A DNA stretch of 64,000 bases from Myxocyprinus asiaticus (taxonomy: Eukaryota; Chordata; Actinopteri; Cypriniformes; Catostomidae): the NCBI RefSeq assembly GCF_019703515.2, contig NC_059393.1, positions 8,945,501-9,009,500 of the forward strand. Reading direction: 5' to 3'. Shown here piece by piece: positions 32,351-44,636 of the stretch; position 1 is the stretch's first letter; each line of letters starts with the position of its first letter. A program made the position numbers and the translations under genes. The notes under the pieces were generated by a model, which worked only from the letters and a program-made list of their open reading frames with translations, was not told the DNA's origin and searched no databases.

Positions 32351-33210
32351 GCTATCCCTCCATATGACTCTGATACCACTTTACCTCACAGTACAAACCC
32401 CTAACTCTGCCTGCTTTTGTAATGTACATCTGATGCATTGCCTGAGATTTTTGGTACATAATGAGTGACGTAAATATGTGTACATAACAGAAAAAATCGC
32501 AGTGGAGACCAGGAAATTAAATACCATCACTTGGCAGGTAGTTCCCTCAAGCTCCCGAGGCCTTCTAATCTTACGCTGTTGATGAATACTCATTGAAATG
32601 CTGGCTGACAAGATTCAAAACTAAACCAGAACCCAAACAAAAGTCTGATTCAACAACTCCACCTGTAAATATACTGTAAGTAAAAATGGACAGGAAACAC
32701 TATCAAATGGAGTTAGGAGCACTGTGATTCGTTAATTTTCGGGAACAGGAAATGGTAAATCTTACACCAACTGTTGCAGTTATGTATTCTTCACATGATA
32801 TAATCAATGTTTCTAATCATGCTAAAGACTTTACAGAGAAAAGGAAACGTATCATGCTTGCTAATGTGATTACTAACACTTCAAAAGAAAGAGGACTGTT
32901 AAAGTGTCAGGACTTCATCAATGATGATTAATGGCATATCCCTGTGCTTAAAGGAACAACAGCACCCAGAACAGCTGTTTGCAATTACCCCCAAATTGCA
33001 CTTTATCTGAACTATAAATGGCCAGAAACATACTTTATGCAAGTATGCGAACGCAGATGCAAGCACTTGTCTAACACATTGCCAAAGTGTGGTCCAGTTA
33101 AACATGCTTAATGTGCGTTCATGTGTTACTGTGGCGGTAACAAACACCAGTACTCAAGGGGTGATAGAGTTTCCTTCAAATGCCATTAACCTGGATGTGT
33201 TATTATTCAG
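32351..33210. other. Non-coding, no gene seen
   Basis: No recognised gene or repeat family. Confidence 0.4.
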
Positions 33211-34453
33211 AGCCTTGTTTCCCAATAACGATTGATCTTAGCGGTTAAGAGCGTTTTCTACGAGCGATTTTATGAACGTTCGTTATTTTTTACATGCGTT
33301 TCCTGAAACTGCACTTAACATGAACATGCGAGGATGTGCTTTAAGTGCTACTTAAGAGAGACGCTGTCCATGAACGTGAAGTGCTGAAATGTGACCGTAT
33401 AGTGCTGCTCGTAATTGCAACTTCATTATATTTGTGCGTAGCTTTAAAAACGTTTGTAATTTAGTTAGCTGGAAATATTTAAAAATATTTTCTTAAATGT
33501 ACAACTTAATTCACCACATAATTGCATTTTGTTTTGCAATCGTTTTATGAGGAACGATATATTTATTTTACACAATCACTGCTTTGTTCATCAGATGTGC
33601 ATTTTAATATTTCGTTTTCAAAATTTGCTCTGTGGATCAACATTAAAGCTTCCAGGATCAGTGAAGATAGCAGAGACCCTGTGTATGGTCCTGCTAATGA
33701 CAACAAGCATTAAATGAATATAACGAGGTTCACTGTGTTATTGCTGAGTGCAAAATAAGGAAACGCGTGGAAGCTGTGCTTTAGGGACATTCACCGATCA
33801 AAGGGAGATCTGCTCTTTACTCTCAAAAGTGATAACGGTAACAGCAATGCTACACAACATGTGTGGACAGTACTACACAATGCATGGCATGGGCGAGAGT
33901 GCCCTTAGGTGTCAGAGAGGAGGAGGAGATGAGAATGAGGAGCCAGTATACTGTATGGATTATTTTCATGCACGGCATCTAGTTATTGACATTTTTCCTT
34001 CTCTCTCTGATTGCAATTTTTACAGTTCTCTTCAACAATCATGCCACCACTAGTCCACAAATAACTTTATTTGTTATCTGTTCATCCAATATTGACTAAC
34101 CATTTTCTGCATTTATTATTGTTATCATTATTATTAGACTTGTCTGTTAAAAATAATAATTAAATAAAAAGTATGTATACTGATATTAAATGACCATAAA
34201 GTGTAGCTATACTGTAGATATTTAAATTATATTAGGTCTAATTTCATGATTGCAGCAGGTGACTGCATAAGTCTGTGTCCTCACGATGTTCTTAGCGCTG
34301 TACGATTACTCCAGAGCGCTCGTTAATCTACAAGCATTTTCAAGTACTACTTAAGTTATGATGCTTTTGGGAAACGGGCCACAAAACTAAGATGAATCGT
34401 AAGATGGATTCTACTATCTACTTAGGCTTACGATGTTTTTGGGAAACGAGGCC
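33211..34453 (+). mobile_element. Harbinger-type DNA transposon, degenerate
   Basis: Left end AGCCTTGTTTCCCAATAACG and right end (complement) GGCCTCGTTTCCCAAAAACA are inverted repeats flanked by CAG (33208-33210 and 34454-34456), a 3-bp duplication as expected for the superfamily. A second right-type end (TTTTGGGAAACGGGCC) lies inside at about 34364-34381. Transposase remnants lie in between. About 1.2 kb, too short to be autonomous. Confidence 0.65.
33748..34053 (+). pseudogene. Harbinger-like transposase remnant
   Basis: A 101-residue open frame with VITVTAMLHNMC, matching the pattern of a hydrophobic stretch ending in LHN that closes the DDE nuclease domain of Harbinger-type (HARBI1-related) transposases, followed by an acidic segment (GGGDENEEP). 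No catalytic triad can be traced. Assignment relies on this motif plus the Harbinger-like ends around it. Confidence 0.35.
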
Positions 34454-34456
34454 CAG

Positions 34457-36095
34457 GTCCGTTGCAATAAATATATTGATAGAAGCGGACAGTTTGCTCT
34501 AATGTCCGTCATAACACCCCTTGTACAACACGTACTAGCATAGCGTTATGATTTGGGGTCTGACACATTTTGGAACGCAATGCACAAAATTGAGCTTGCA
34601 TGGCAAGAAGCATCTGCTTTCACGCACTTGTGTAGAGTATGTTTCGGCCTTTAGAATCACTTCAAACATCCCTTGGAACCAACCAAAGTCTCAGGCGATA
34701 CAAGAAAACATGGCCCTAACTTTTAAAAAATCTTTGTCTCTCCTATCCCTGTGCTAAACAAACAAATGAGAGTGAAAACTCACATTCAATCCTACAAAAA
34801 CATTGTGTTGATTTCCAAAAGGGAAAAACTGAGCTAAGAAAACCTTCAGAAAGTAAAAGTATTGCTGTGCTCTGTTAATGGAGGAAGCAGAAAAGCTGGA
34901 AACAGGACAGTGTTGTGTGGTCTCACTTGCTGAGAAGGGGTTTGGAGCATGGGTGTCATTGCATTACAACATGTTTATAGGAAGATCTGATACTGCTGAC
35001 TAGAAATTTATAAATTAGAGAGATGAGCCATTTATGACACCATAGTATTCAGTGATGCCTGTGAAATGGGATGGACAAGTTCCGTAATGGTAGTAACCTA
35101 TGGGATCCCAAGGGTCAATTAATGGAGAAGGGTACATAAACATACTTTCTCGAGAAAACTTGGAAGTCAAAGGAAGGTGCTGTAAGAAAACCTTTTTTTT
35201 TTTTTTTTTTTTTTTTTTTGCAAAACAGTGTTTTGAGTTCACATCTCTACATGTGGAATGCAAAGAAAGAAATTAATGAGTGCTGCCATGTTGAGAGCAC
35301 TTGACCAGCTGACTACTCATTACTCACTTTATCTCAATCTCTGGCCGTTTTCACTCAGGAATAAACTAATTATAACTCTGTGAATAGCACATTTTCACAA
35401 TGGCATCGGTAACAGAACAGAACAGAACAGAGCTCTTATCAGTCCACACTCTGTGAGCAGTTTACATCACATGTAGCAACAACGTGACATTCTTTTTATT
35501 GCCGAAGGGTGTTTTTTGCTCGCATTGGCGTTAATATCAACACAACATTGTTAACAAACTGAAGCAATACAAAACACAAAGAGACCACACAAACAGATGA
35601 GACAGAAAGCAGGTAGCTTCATGCTAGTGTTGACTTTCTAGATAAATAGATGCACGATAGAAAAGTTTTAAACGTGGAGCTTGCAGAAAAGACAGGGAAC
35701 AGGTTTCTGTGCAAAGAGTCATGATTGATATTAACATCAGAAAGAGATCCAGCAAAAGCCTTTGAGAACAACACACAAACCAGACTATTAATATGCCAAC
35801 CTAGTCTCACTGAATGAACGTTTATGATAAAACTATTTTTGCAAACTGAGTTTTACATTAAACGTTCTATGTTTTACTGCAGTTTCCTTGTGAAATTAAC
35901 AACAGAGGTGCAACATCAACTGTGCAATTTATTCACTTTTACACAAATCACAAGTATAAAGGCTGATTTATGCTCTATTACTCAAACTCTGCATTGTTAT
36001 GATATTGAAACACTTTTAAACACATCATTTGTGATATATTTTAACACTTGTATCACAGACCCATCTACATTTACACACTTATTCCAATGCAACTA
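34457..36095. other. Non-coding, no gene seen
   Basis: T-tract at 35191-35219; ACAGA simple run at 35413-35432. No domain-bearing frame. Confidence 0.4.
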
Positions 36096-36168
36096 GCTTG
36101 CACAGTAGCTCACCTGATAGAGTGTTTGGTCTCTTTGGACTTGGGAGGCTGAGGTTTGAACCCATGCA
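36096..36168 (+). repeat. tRNA-like SINE head (plus strand)
   Basis: Box A-like TAGCTCACCTGATAGAGTG and box B-like GAGGTTTGAACCC are spaced as in tRNA-derived pol III promoters. It is not a functional tRNA, because no acceptor stem can be paired. It abuts the tail of the opposite-strand SINE at 36178-36389. Confidence 0.45.
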
Positions 36169-36177
36169 TTAATAGTA

Positions 36178-36389
36178 ATTTATCACACATTATACATATA
36201 CAGTGAAATTCTTTTTTTTCACATATCCCAGCTAAGCAGGGTCAGCCATGATGCAGTGCCCCTGGAGCAGATAGGGTCAAGGGCCTTGCTCAAGGGCCCA
36301 ACAGTGGCATCTTGGCAGTGCTGGGGCTTGAACCCCCCAACCTTCTGATCACTAACCCAGAGCCTTAACCGCTGAGCCACCACTGCCCC
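36178..36389 (-). repeat. tRNA-derived SINE
   Basis: Read on the minus strand it starts GGGGCAGTGGTGGCTCAGCG (box A region) and continues with GGGGGTTCAAGCCCC (box B), CTTGAGCAAGGCCCTTGACC and an A-rich GTGAAAAAAAAGAATTTCAC tail. The central AGCAAGG segment resembles the conserved core of V-SINE-type elements. A widespread teleost SINE architecture. Confidence 0.8.
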
Positions 36390-37623
36390 TTTCAACATCA
36401 GTTGAAAGCTTCATGAAAGTGGCACAAAATGATGTGGTTGCTTCAGAAAATGCACTTTTCATGTCATATTTGCTTTTTATGACACTATCGGTTAGGTTTA
36501 GGTGTTAGTTTAGGGCAAGGGTTTTCATCTTTCATCTGCATTATTGTCAGGCGACAAGGACAAAATCCAGATGGAAACTGCTATACAAGAAAACACATGC
36601 TAAAGGTGCTCCTTGTGTCTTTCTCTGGTTGCCCATCCATCTATGTTTCCAGAATAATCTGTGGCTATCCCCTGATAAATGATATGAAAGCATAAATATT
36701 GTATAAACATCTGTTTTTGCATCTGTGTCTCCAAATCTGACATAACTGGTTAATGCTTGGAAAATCTGTGTAGACCTCAGAATGAAAGGGAAAGATGTCT
36801 GTGTTTTATCAAGGTCAGTAGTTTATTTCTCCTGATTCATTATTTAATTAGGGCAAATGTATAGGCTACCTGTCCTGTAAAGCTTGGTTGAGACAACCAG
36901 CTATCCATCATCTGTGAGGCAGTCTCCTCTTGAGAGCTCCACCAGTTAGAGGTAAGCATTCAGTCCCAGCTCTCTGAAGGCACAAAGGAGAAAGTGAAAA
37001 TACCTCATCTATCTTGGCGATTTAATACAATTTGATTGTTTGACAAGTCATCAGCATTATCAGAACAGAAAATGAGAGTGAGAAGAATGGATGGAATGCG
37101 TATATGAGAAGAAAAGAAAGAAAAAGAGATGGATAAACAATACCAGCCAAGAATGCTACTCTCAGGAATCTTTTTTCTTTAACCACAAAGAGTGGAGAGA
37201 ACAGATTAATAGCCCTTATTTATGGCCAAAATTGCTAAGCACACTTTTTTGGTCCCCTCATTGCCGAGAGCACACCACATCATTATTTATCCCTCTGTCT
37301 TACTTGTTGCTCAGTAGACATCACAAAAACTTAGAATATATGTTTCCCCCAAAACAGTTGACACTACACACCTGGACTATCTCTAAATGTTGACCTACTT
37401 CTGCTGTATACAACTGTATATCATGGGATGCATCAAGAGACAGTCTACTGAGGGCAAAGCACCACAGTTTGCTTTTACACGACAGAATCTCATCTTAAGA
37501 AGTCAATTATTTGCATGCTATTTTCATTTATTTCAGGGCTGAACCAGTTCATGTCAGCTGAGCACAGCTCAGCACATTTCATCACACTGTTATGAAAAGA
37601 CAGGCTGCAGCCACGGCTATATG
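36390..37623. other. Non-coding with possible regulatory stretches
   Basis: No gene. 36880-37060 and 37480-37610 are repeat-free and motif-rich: TTTAATACAATTTGATTG in the first, TTATTTGCATGC and TGTCAGCTGAGCACAG in the second. They could be conserved non-coding elements; unproven. Confidence 0.35.
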
Positions 37624-37900
37624 CACTACAAGTCAAAAGTCTAAACACACCATTTAATTATGACTATTTTTCACCTTTTAGAAAAATCATCAGAATTATG
37701 AAATAACACGAATGGAAGTATATGAATTATGTGTTGGCCAAAAAAGTCACTCATCTTCTATTTGTGCTTCTTCAAAGTAGCCACCCTTTCCAGCTCTGCA
37801 CAGTGCACACTTAGCACCATTCTCTCAACCAATTTCATGAGGTACATCCTAAGATGCTTTTTAAACAGTATTAAAGGAATTCCCATTTAGGCCTATGCAG
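37624..37900 (-). mobile_element. Tc1/mariner end fragment
   Basis: Begins with the inverted-repeat sequence CACTACAAGTCAAAAGTCTA, then TATGAAATAACAC, TTCTTCAAAGTAGCCACCCT and CTCAACCAATTTCATGAGGT, the order of the 3' end of a very common fish Tc1 family (C-terminal transposase codons on the minus strand). The partner end is missing. Confidence 0.7.
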
Positions 37901-37996
37901 GACACTTTTACTTAAATGTTGGTTCCAGCTTTTTATTTATTTATGTATTTTTTAGTTTAATAAAGAAATTCATACCTAGGAAATTTATATTTGTCT

Positions 37997-38874
37997 TAGG
38001 GCTGTGAATCAATAAAAATCCAATCGTAAGGTTTTATGTGAATAATCACGATTAAATTATGGTGCATTATACTTTACAACAAACATTCAAAAATCATCAT
38101 AAATATATTTACTTTGTACTTTGTCTCAAAGCACTTGCAAGAAATTGGTTATTCATCATTTATTTATTTTTAAATATTTACATGTTAAAATATTCCAGGG
38201 TTTTCTTTCCTTCTTCTTCTTTTTTTATTTTTTTATTTTATTTATTTATTTTTTTTTTTATCGTTAGTTACACACAAAAAAAGTGAATACAGGTATTAAT
38301 CTTTGATACAAGTATATGCATACATGCCATAAATTCACTGGACATGCTGTTATTAAAAGTTGGGCAAAATCTTCTGCTGTTTTACAGTGGATTTTTATTT
38401 TATTTTATTTTATTTTGTTATAATTGGATCATATGGGCAGATTCAATTCCTATCAAACTTTATTGGTAAGACAAACTTAAGTGTAAATGTCCAATGCATT
38501 ATTAGGCACTATACATACAGATATAAAACAAACTGAAAGCTGAAATATAATTTGCTGAAGTTTAAAATCTCAAAACTATTATTTTGTCTGGCTGACGTTG
38601 AATCTCTACAAGTATACCTGACTACAGCTTGCTGAACAGCCAGGTCCTTCTCAGTCTCTATCAAGTAACCTTACATGGTCCTATGGTCCATGGCCCTAAC
38701 CATATGGAGCCTCTGGCTGAGTAACCTGCCAGGAACAATGCAAGACACCTTTCTCCCATTGTGTGAAGTTTCAGGAAGTAAAAAAAAACAAACAAAAAAA
38801 CAGACTCTGGGTTAATTGTGTTAATTGTTTTTTACACGTTAAAAAAAATGAAAGAATTACATTTCCCAGCCCTA
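37997..38874. mobile_element. hAT non-autonomous element 1
   Basis: Ends TAGGGCTGTGAATC and TTCCCAGCCCTA (inverted), flanked by a perfect 8-bp duplication ATTTGTCT at 37989-37996 and 38875-38882. 878 bp, AT-rich, no transposase. Confidence 0.85.
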
Positions 38875-38882
38875 ATTTGTCT

Positions 38883-39125
38883 ACAAAACTAATTTCAAGT
38901 GTTCAAGCATGTGTCTTTAGATTAAAAGCTAAGTTTATGAAAAACAGAAATTCATTCTAGTGTTTTCATTCAGGAGGTCTCCATCGCGTGGATAAATGCA
39001 AGGTTTTATGGAGAATTTTTGTTCCATCAGATCCACGAGCACTGCAGGGTGATTTCCCCTCAGCTTTAAAAGAAATACAAGTAGTTCACCAAATAACGAA
39101 AATTTTTGGGTGACTGGGCTTGAGC
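38883..39125. other. Spacer between hAT elements
   Basis: No feature seen. Confidence 0.4.
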
Positions 39126-39133
39126 TCTGAGAT

Positions 39134-39381
39134 TAGGGCTGTCATAATTATGAAATTTGGCTGACGATTAATTGTCAAACTAATAATTGCGATTATGAAG
39201 ATTAATTGTCTGTCTGAAGGCTTTTTACGATTGTCTCTTTTAGGGCTTTCATGATTAATTGTCATATATATTGTCATATTTCATATTTAACTTCAAATAT
39301 ATAAATCAAATAATAAAATTTGTATATATTATTTCATTTAAGGCTTTAAAAACTTATAAATGACATGAAAAATAATGTTTT

Positions 39382-39470
<89 letters not shown>

Positions 39471-40118
39471 TATTTATTTTTAAATAAAAAATACAATATT
39501 TTTTATATTTTTTTATTACATTTCTATTATATTATGCAATAGTGAAATATTTCTGTCCTAATTTCATCACTTTCACACTTTATTAAATCCTCTTTGATTA
39601 AACCCACGAGCCCTTATTTCTCATGAAGCAAAACCTTTGAGATTTAGTTTCATCATTTTATCAGTCCACAGAAATCGAGTAACTGTGTCACTGTGTGTCA
39701 TTAACACTGCGTGAATTAACTCATAATGACCAGAAACATTTGCCATTACACGATCATGTAAAGTGAAACCAGAGTGCTTTGTGTTCACTATCAAAGTTTA
39801 CATTCGTTTATTTATATTTTCATGGGAGTTTGGCACGAGTCTCTGCTGACGGTGCACATCAGAGCGACATAAAAGGGCTTCAGGTGCTCTTCCGGAGAGA
39901 AGCTGCTCTGGTTTACATCTGCGGTGCGGCTCAGACCTCAACTGAATGACACACAAACGTGTGGTTGATGACATTTAGCCTATATATTTGCTTAAAATTC
40001 CCTTGTTTGGGCATTAAAATGTGATTGGAATATGAAGTGCACAATAATTGCAGTTCTCTCAGATAATCGCGGTTAGATCAAATAACCACAATCTAGTATT
40101 TAATAATCGACAGGCCTA
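39134..40118. mobile_element. hAT non-autonomous element 2
   Basis: Ends TAGGGCTGTCATAATTATG and TAATCGACAGGCCTA, flanked by a perfect 8-bp duplication TCTGAGAT (39126-39133 and 40119-40126). 985 bp, no transposase. It contains a long TA microsatellite at 39384-39472. Confidence 0.88.
39384..39472. repeat. (TA)n microsatellite inside hAT element 2
   Basis: Over 40 TA units with two interruptions. Confidence 0.9.
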
Positions 40119-40126
40119 TCTGAGAT

Positions 40127-41004
40127 CCACTGTTTGAATTTGAAAACGTATAATATGATGTTAATTATGTCAACATTTACATTTTGGGGTGAACTATTCC
40201 TTTAACAGTCTTGCTAGCCCTAGTCCAATGCTGAGATTACAGAGGCAGGAAAGGCCTATAATATCTTAGACAAGAGCACCCCATCATTCTATTTTCCTGT
40301 GGGACTGAGCTCTTAGCAAAGCAGGTCAGTAGTGATGTAGCAATGAAAGGTTACCAAGGCTGGTTGGATAGATCTTTCTTAAGCTGTAACCATCATCCAT
40401 TCATCATTCATACTATACAGTATATTAATCACTGCTATACCATTCAACACATCTCAGTGAAGAAGAGGCCATTAATCCACATTAAAGTAATGAAGCTCCT
40501 GCCTCAGCCCTTCCTTTGTCAAGGACACAATATAGTGACCAGCCAAGTGTTTGTTACCCTCATACATTTAATATACCCCTGTCCAAAATAGATCAACCAA
40601 ACACATAAAAATAAACCTAATCTTTAACCACTAAAGATGAGTTTAAAAAGGTGCACAGAGTATGAGTGGCTACACATCTCTTCACATAAACTAGCTTCTC
40701 AAATGACTATGTGGCATTGAATAATAGAATATATTTTAAGAGACAGCATTTTTGGTGAGCCAGAGCTATGCTGCACATGACGTGCTCAGTCTCAAAGGCC
40801 TTAACATCAAATCAAGGGATAAGAACAAAACAGAGGAACGATCAATCATCTCAACAGTGGGCAGTGAAATCACAGAGTGGGGTTTACAGAGGGATTTGAA
40901 AATTGGCAGCAGTCCTCATCAGAAATATAACTGTTGCACATTCACACCTCTTTTACCTCATGAGGCAACATAAACCATGGCTCTGCTTGAGAGGAGATTA
41001 TCAT
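40127..41004. other. Non-coding, no gene seen
   Basis: 40184-40205 (TTTGGGGTGAACTATTCCTT) is the right end of the common fish MITE type also seen at 41005 and 44636. Nothing else recognised. Confidence 0.4.
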
Positions 41005-41175
41005 CTGTTTAAAGAAATAGATCACCCAAAAATGAAACTTCTTGCATAATTTACTGACAATCAGGTCATTCCAAACCAGTATGACTTACTTTGTTCTGCA
41101 GAACACAAAATAAAATAATTTTATGAATGTCTGTTGCCTCAATTCAATACAATGGAAGTGCATAAGGACGGCATG
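41005..41175 (+). repeat. Common fish MITE, left end
   Basis: TTTAAAGAAATAGATCACCC, AAAAATGAAA, TCATTCCAAACCAGTATGAC, TTGTTCTGCAGAACACAAAA and TACAATGGAAGTG, in the standard order for this repeat. The rest is replaced by other sequence. Confidence 0.6.
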
Positions 41176-41257
41176 ACATTTGGTTGAGAGACAAGCTAAA
41201 ACCAATAAGGTTTGATGTTATCAGTGTTGACGCCATATTGGATTTCAGCGCTGCTTA

Positions 41258-42200
41258 TGTACTTTATTCATGATTGATTTGAGAGTTATTTTGTTTGAAC
41301 TTAATGACAGTAATAATGCATGTAATTTCGAATTAGGCAACCTCTCTCCTTATATTATATCATGTGTAAAGAATTTAGGCTTCTTGTTTGACAGCAACCT
41401 AAAATTCGATACACAAATAAACGCTGTGGTAAGACTGAGTTTCTTACACCTACGACTTTTAACGAAAGTAAAATCTTTTCTTTCTTTGAGGAATTGTGAA
41501 AAAGTTATTCATGCTTTTGTCTCGTCATACTTAGATTACTGTAATTCCCTCTATATTGGAGTAAATCTATCATCTCTCTTTCGTCTTCAAATGGTCCAAA
41601 ACGCTGCAGCTAGACTTCTGAAGGGCAGACGTAAATATGAACATATCACTCCAATTTTAGTTTCTCTGCATTGGTTGCCGCCTATATACAGAATTTATTT
41701 TAAAATCGTATTATTTGTTTATAAATAATGAAACAACCAGGCACCACCATATTTTTCTGATTTGCTGCACCCACACAAGCCGTCCTGATCTCTTAAATCA
41801 GATCCAGACTGAAGCAAAGAGGTGACCGAGCCTTTGCCATAGCTAGCCCTAAGCTCTAAAACAGCCTGCTGGTCCACATCAGAACTGCTCCATCTCTATC
41901 TGTTTTTAAATCTAGGCTTAAACATTTGAGAGGTAAAAGAAACTTACATTATGGTCTGTTCATTATTCAAATCTATTGTCTGCCTTCAGAATTCTTCCTG
42001 AGGATCCAGAGAAAGAATGTCACAGCTAAAGAATGCTGGTGTGGGTGTTCATCATTCTATATTAACCTTAAGCTCGAACTGACACAACTAGTCCAGCTTA
42101 ACAAACAAGAAGACCTTATTATCATGATTGTTTTGGGGTAATATTAACAATATTCAGACACTAAATGCAGCTGCGAAGCCAAAACATATGGTTAATATCA
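41258..42200 (+). mobile_element. L2/CR1-like LINE 3' fragment
   Basis: Plus-strand LINE fragment: RT C-terminal coding sequence (41270-41935) followed by a presumed 3' UTR. 5' truncated, like the other LINE copies here, but of a different family from the one at 10722. Confidence 0.7.
41270..41935 (+). pseudogene. LINE reverse transcriptase C-terminal fragment
   Basis: A 152-residue open stretch shows KNLGFLFDSNLKFDTQIN, LRLLTKVKSFL, VSSYLDYCNSLY, LQMVQNAAARLL and HITPILVSLHWLP, the standard order for the RT thumb/C-terminal region of CR1/L2-type LINEs. A stop TAA follows at about 41726. The next segment reads APPYFSDLLHPH and then IRTAPSLSVFKSRLK (another frame), which normally ends ORF2 of these elements. 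The active-site palm lies upstream of the truncation. Inactive fragment. Confidence 0.75.
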
Positions 42201-43900
42201 CTCTTCACTAAGCTAGGAAAGCTTGGAGAGATCCAAGGAGTTTTTTTCCTTCACTTTCTCCATTCCCCAGTGTCCATCCATGAGATGCCATTCATCAGTC
42301 CATGCTCTGACTGGAGGTCCATGGGGACAGAAGCTCACTAACTGGGAAGAAGCAAGAGGACATGCCAATCACACACTGGCCATTGGGGAATCTGCATGTG
42401 CTCGGCAACAGCATCCAATAATAACAAATCTAACACTTCATCAGCTCTATTATTTTTTACATTTTATGTTTATGAGTAGAACAGCTGGTAGGACCACAGT
42501 GAGCCTGAGTCAGTCTAATTTCAAGTCATTAGGGGAAAAAAAACTAGAAAATAAATCTAATGCGCACACCCGGGTGAAAATTCAAGCATTGCTGGTCCCC
42601 AGCAAGGGATTCTGATCTGCTGGTGTCCCCATCAGGCCTGGTCAACCTGCTTCATCAGAAAGACCCTGCTGAAAAACCAGCTAGACCAACAGCAAACCAG
42701 CAAAACCCAGCATAAACCAGCCTGGACCAGCATAAGAATCCACACTGGTCTAAGCTGTTTTTCTGAAGGGAAATGTGTGTAGATATGTGTAGATTTCTGG
42801 AGGTCACTTGGCCTCTTGGGTACAAGTACGAAGATAATGACCAGTAATGGGCTGCTTAGACTTAAAATACAATGATATGTTCCGGTTATAAGAACGTTAT
42901 TACTTACAGTACAGAGAGTAGCCAGCAGATTTTGGTGCCAAAAATGCAGAAACAAAACAAATGTTCAAATGCACAAGCGCATATGTTCTTACGCCCATTC
43001 CAGGCCAACATCGCAGTCCAAACCTTAATATCATGAATATCATATCAGTCGAAATCTTTCTGACGGTCTCTTTTATTCTCTGTGTCCTGATAGAGGCGTG
43101 GTGGTTTTTCTCAGGCACACACACGTTTTGTTTCCATGAGCACACGTGAGGTCATCTTCCCTCCACGTGCCCTCAATCATTAACAAACCTGTGATTGCAG
43201 AAGACTAAACTTTTGGGTCAAACAGGATTCCTTAGAAAATCAAAGACAAAAAAATCAGCTGGTGTTCTCTTTTTGCTTTCTTTCCTTTTTTCACCAGTCT
43301 TGTTCTAATATTAGCCAAAATGTTGGGCCCATAATTGAAAGCAGAGAAAAGTACTGACAGATCAGGAACGGGGAAGCGGTTGGGCTGACAGCCTTAGGGA
43401 GACCACTTTGACAGCATGGTAAACACACTTTGCCTGCTCAAATAACTCTAATACCTCCTGTTACCCACACTGCTGATATTTGCTTAGATGTCAACAGAAC
43501 ATTACAATTGCAGTCAATAACAATAGTCAATTAGCCTGCTAAAAAGATCAGCTTACACCAACATGGATTTTCATGTTGGTTTAGGCTGGTTAGAACTGGT
43601 TTAGCTTGTGGACCAGAAAATCCATGCTGTTTAACCATCATGGTCTTTTTTGGAAACACTGGCTGACCAAGGCACTCTTCCTGGTTAATCTAGTTAAAAA
43701 ACCTGATGGGGACACCAGCATACCAGAATCTATATGCTGGGGACCAGTCTCCAAAACACAACATTTGCTGGAGATCATCAGTGTGGGTCTTTTCAAAAGA
43801 AAACTTCCCCAGTGACCCCTGCTGATCAAGACTGACCTCACAGTGAAATCGGAAACTGCCACCAGTTGCCAAAGTGGTAAGTGTTGTTGGGCATATGGGC
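42201..43900. other. Non-coding with CCAGC/GCTGG repeat blocks
   Basis: No gene. 42625-42770 and 43545-43745 carry oppositely oriented runs of AACCAGC/GCTGGTT words (AAACCAGCATAAACCAGCC; TTAGGCTGGTTAGAACTGG), typical of a fish interspersed repeat with GCTGGTT-rich ends. They may be two ends of one element of about 1.1 kb. Confidence 0.4.
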
Positions 43901-44403
43901 ATGTCTGAGCTCCATTTTCTGGGTAAAATGTCCACGGAGGGGTTCCAAAAGCGAGTTGTTTTTAGCTGTACAGGCTGTAATACATTAAAGAGGTATGCAT
44001 ATTTTATAAACTCTTTTAACTATAAAGCAACGTTTCTGGTCAGCAGCGGTATGCTCGTGTGACGTAACCGTCTAAAGAACTGACGCTTGCGACACACCTG
44101 GAAGAGTAGCGCTCTTTACAACAACTGAGTAGGAGGAATGCTGTACAGAAGCTTTGTTGGTTTTGGTGCATTTGTGTGCTTAACCTGGATGTCTCAACAG
44201 AGAGAAAAACGTGAGATTACGTCCGTAACACGGCAAAATTCGCCAACACGAATTTGTCACATGAGAGACCGCGTGAACTTGGTGCTCACATGAATGCATA
44301 TACAGCTGCTGAGTGGAAGCAATGGTTAATTGTAAAAAAGTACCTAAATATTTATTTTTTCAACACCAAAAGCGATCACATTGCTTTAGAAGACATTAAT
44401 TTA
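43901..44403. other. Non-coding, no gene seen
   Basis: Nothing recognised. Confidence 0.35.
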
Positions 44404-44636
44404 ACAGCTGGTGTTGTATGAATGACGTTTATGCTGACTGTCTGTGATTTTTGGAGGACTGATCACCATCCACTTGCACTTCCACTTCCACTTTTAAGGA
44501 CCTACTGAGCTGAGATATTTTTCTATTTTTCTTCAAATGTGTCCTGGTGAAGAAAGAAAGTCATACATACCTAGGATGGCATAAAGGTGAGTAAATGATG
44601 AGAGAATTTTCATTTTTGGGTGAGCTATCCGTTTAA
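44404..44636 (-). repeat. Common fish MITE, right end
   Basis: TTTTTGGAGGAC, GAAGAAAGAAAGTCATACAT, GGTGAGTAAATGATGAGAGA and CATTTTTGGGTGAGCTATCC, the complement of the arm type at 41005. Same family, opposite orientation. Confidence 0.6.

Noticed and set aside
42223..42615. 130-residue plus-strand open frame
   Set aside because: Lies just after a LINE 3' fragment and contains no known motif; probably chance.
41005..44636. One 3.6-kb MITE bounded by the two GTTCACCC-type ends
   Set aside because: The ends are inverted and of the same family, but the interval contains unrelated LINE and repeat sequence and the flanks show no clear duplication. They may be two separate fragments.
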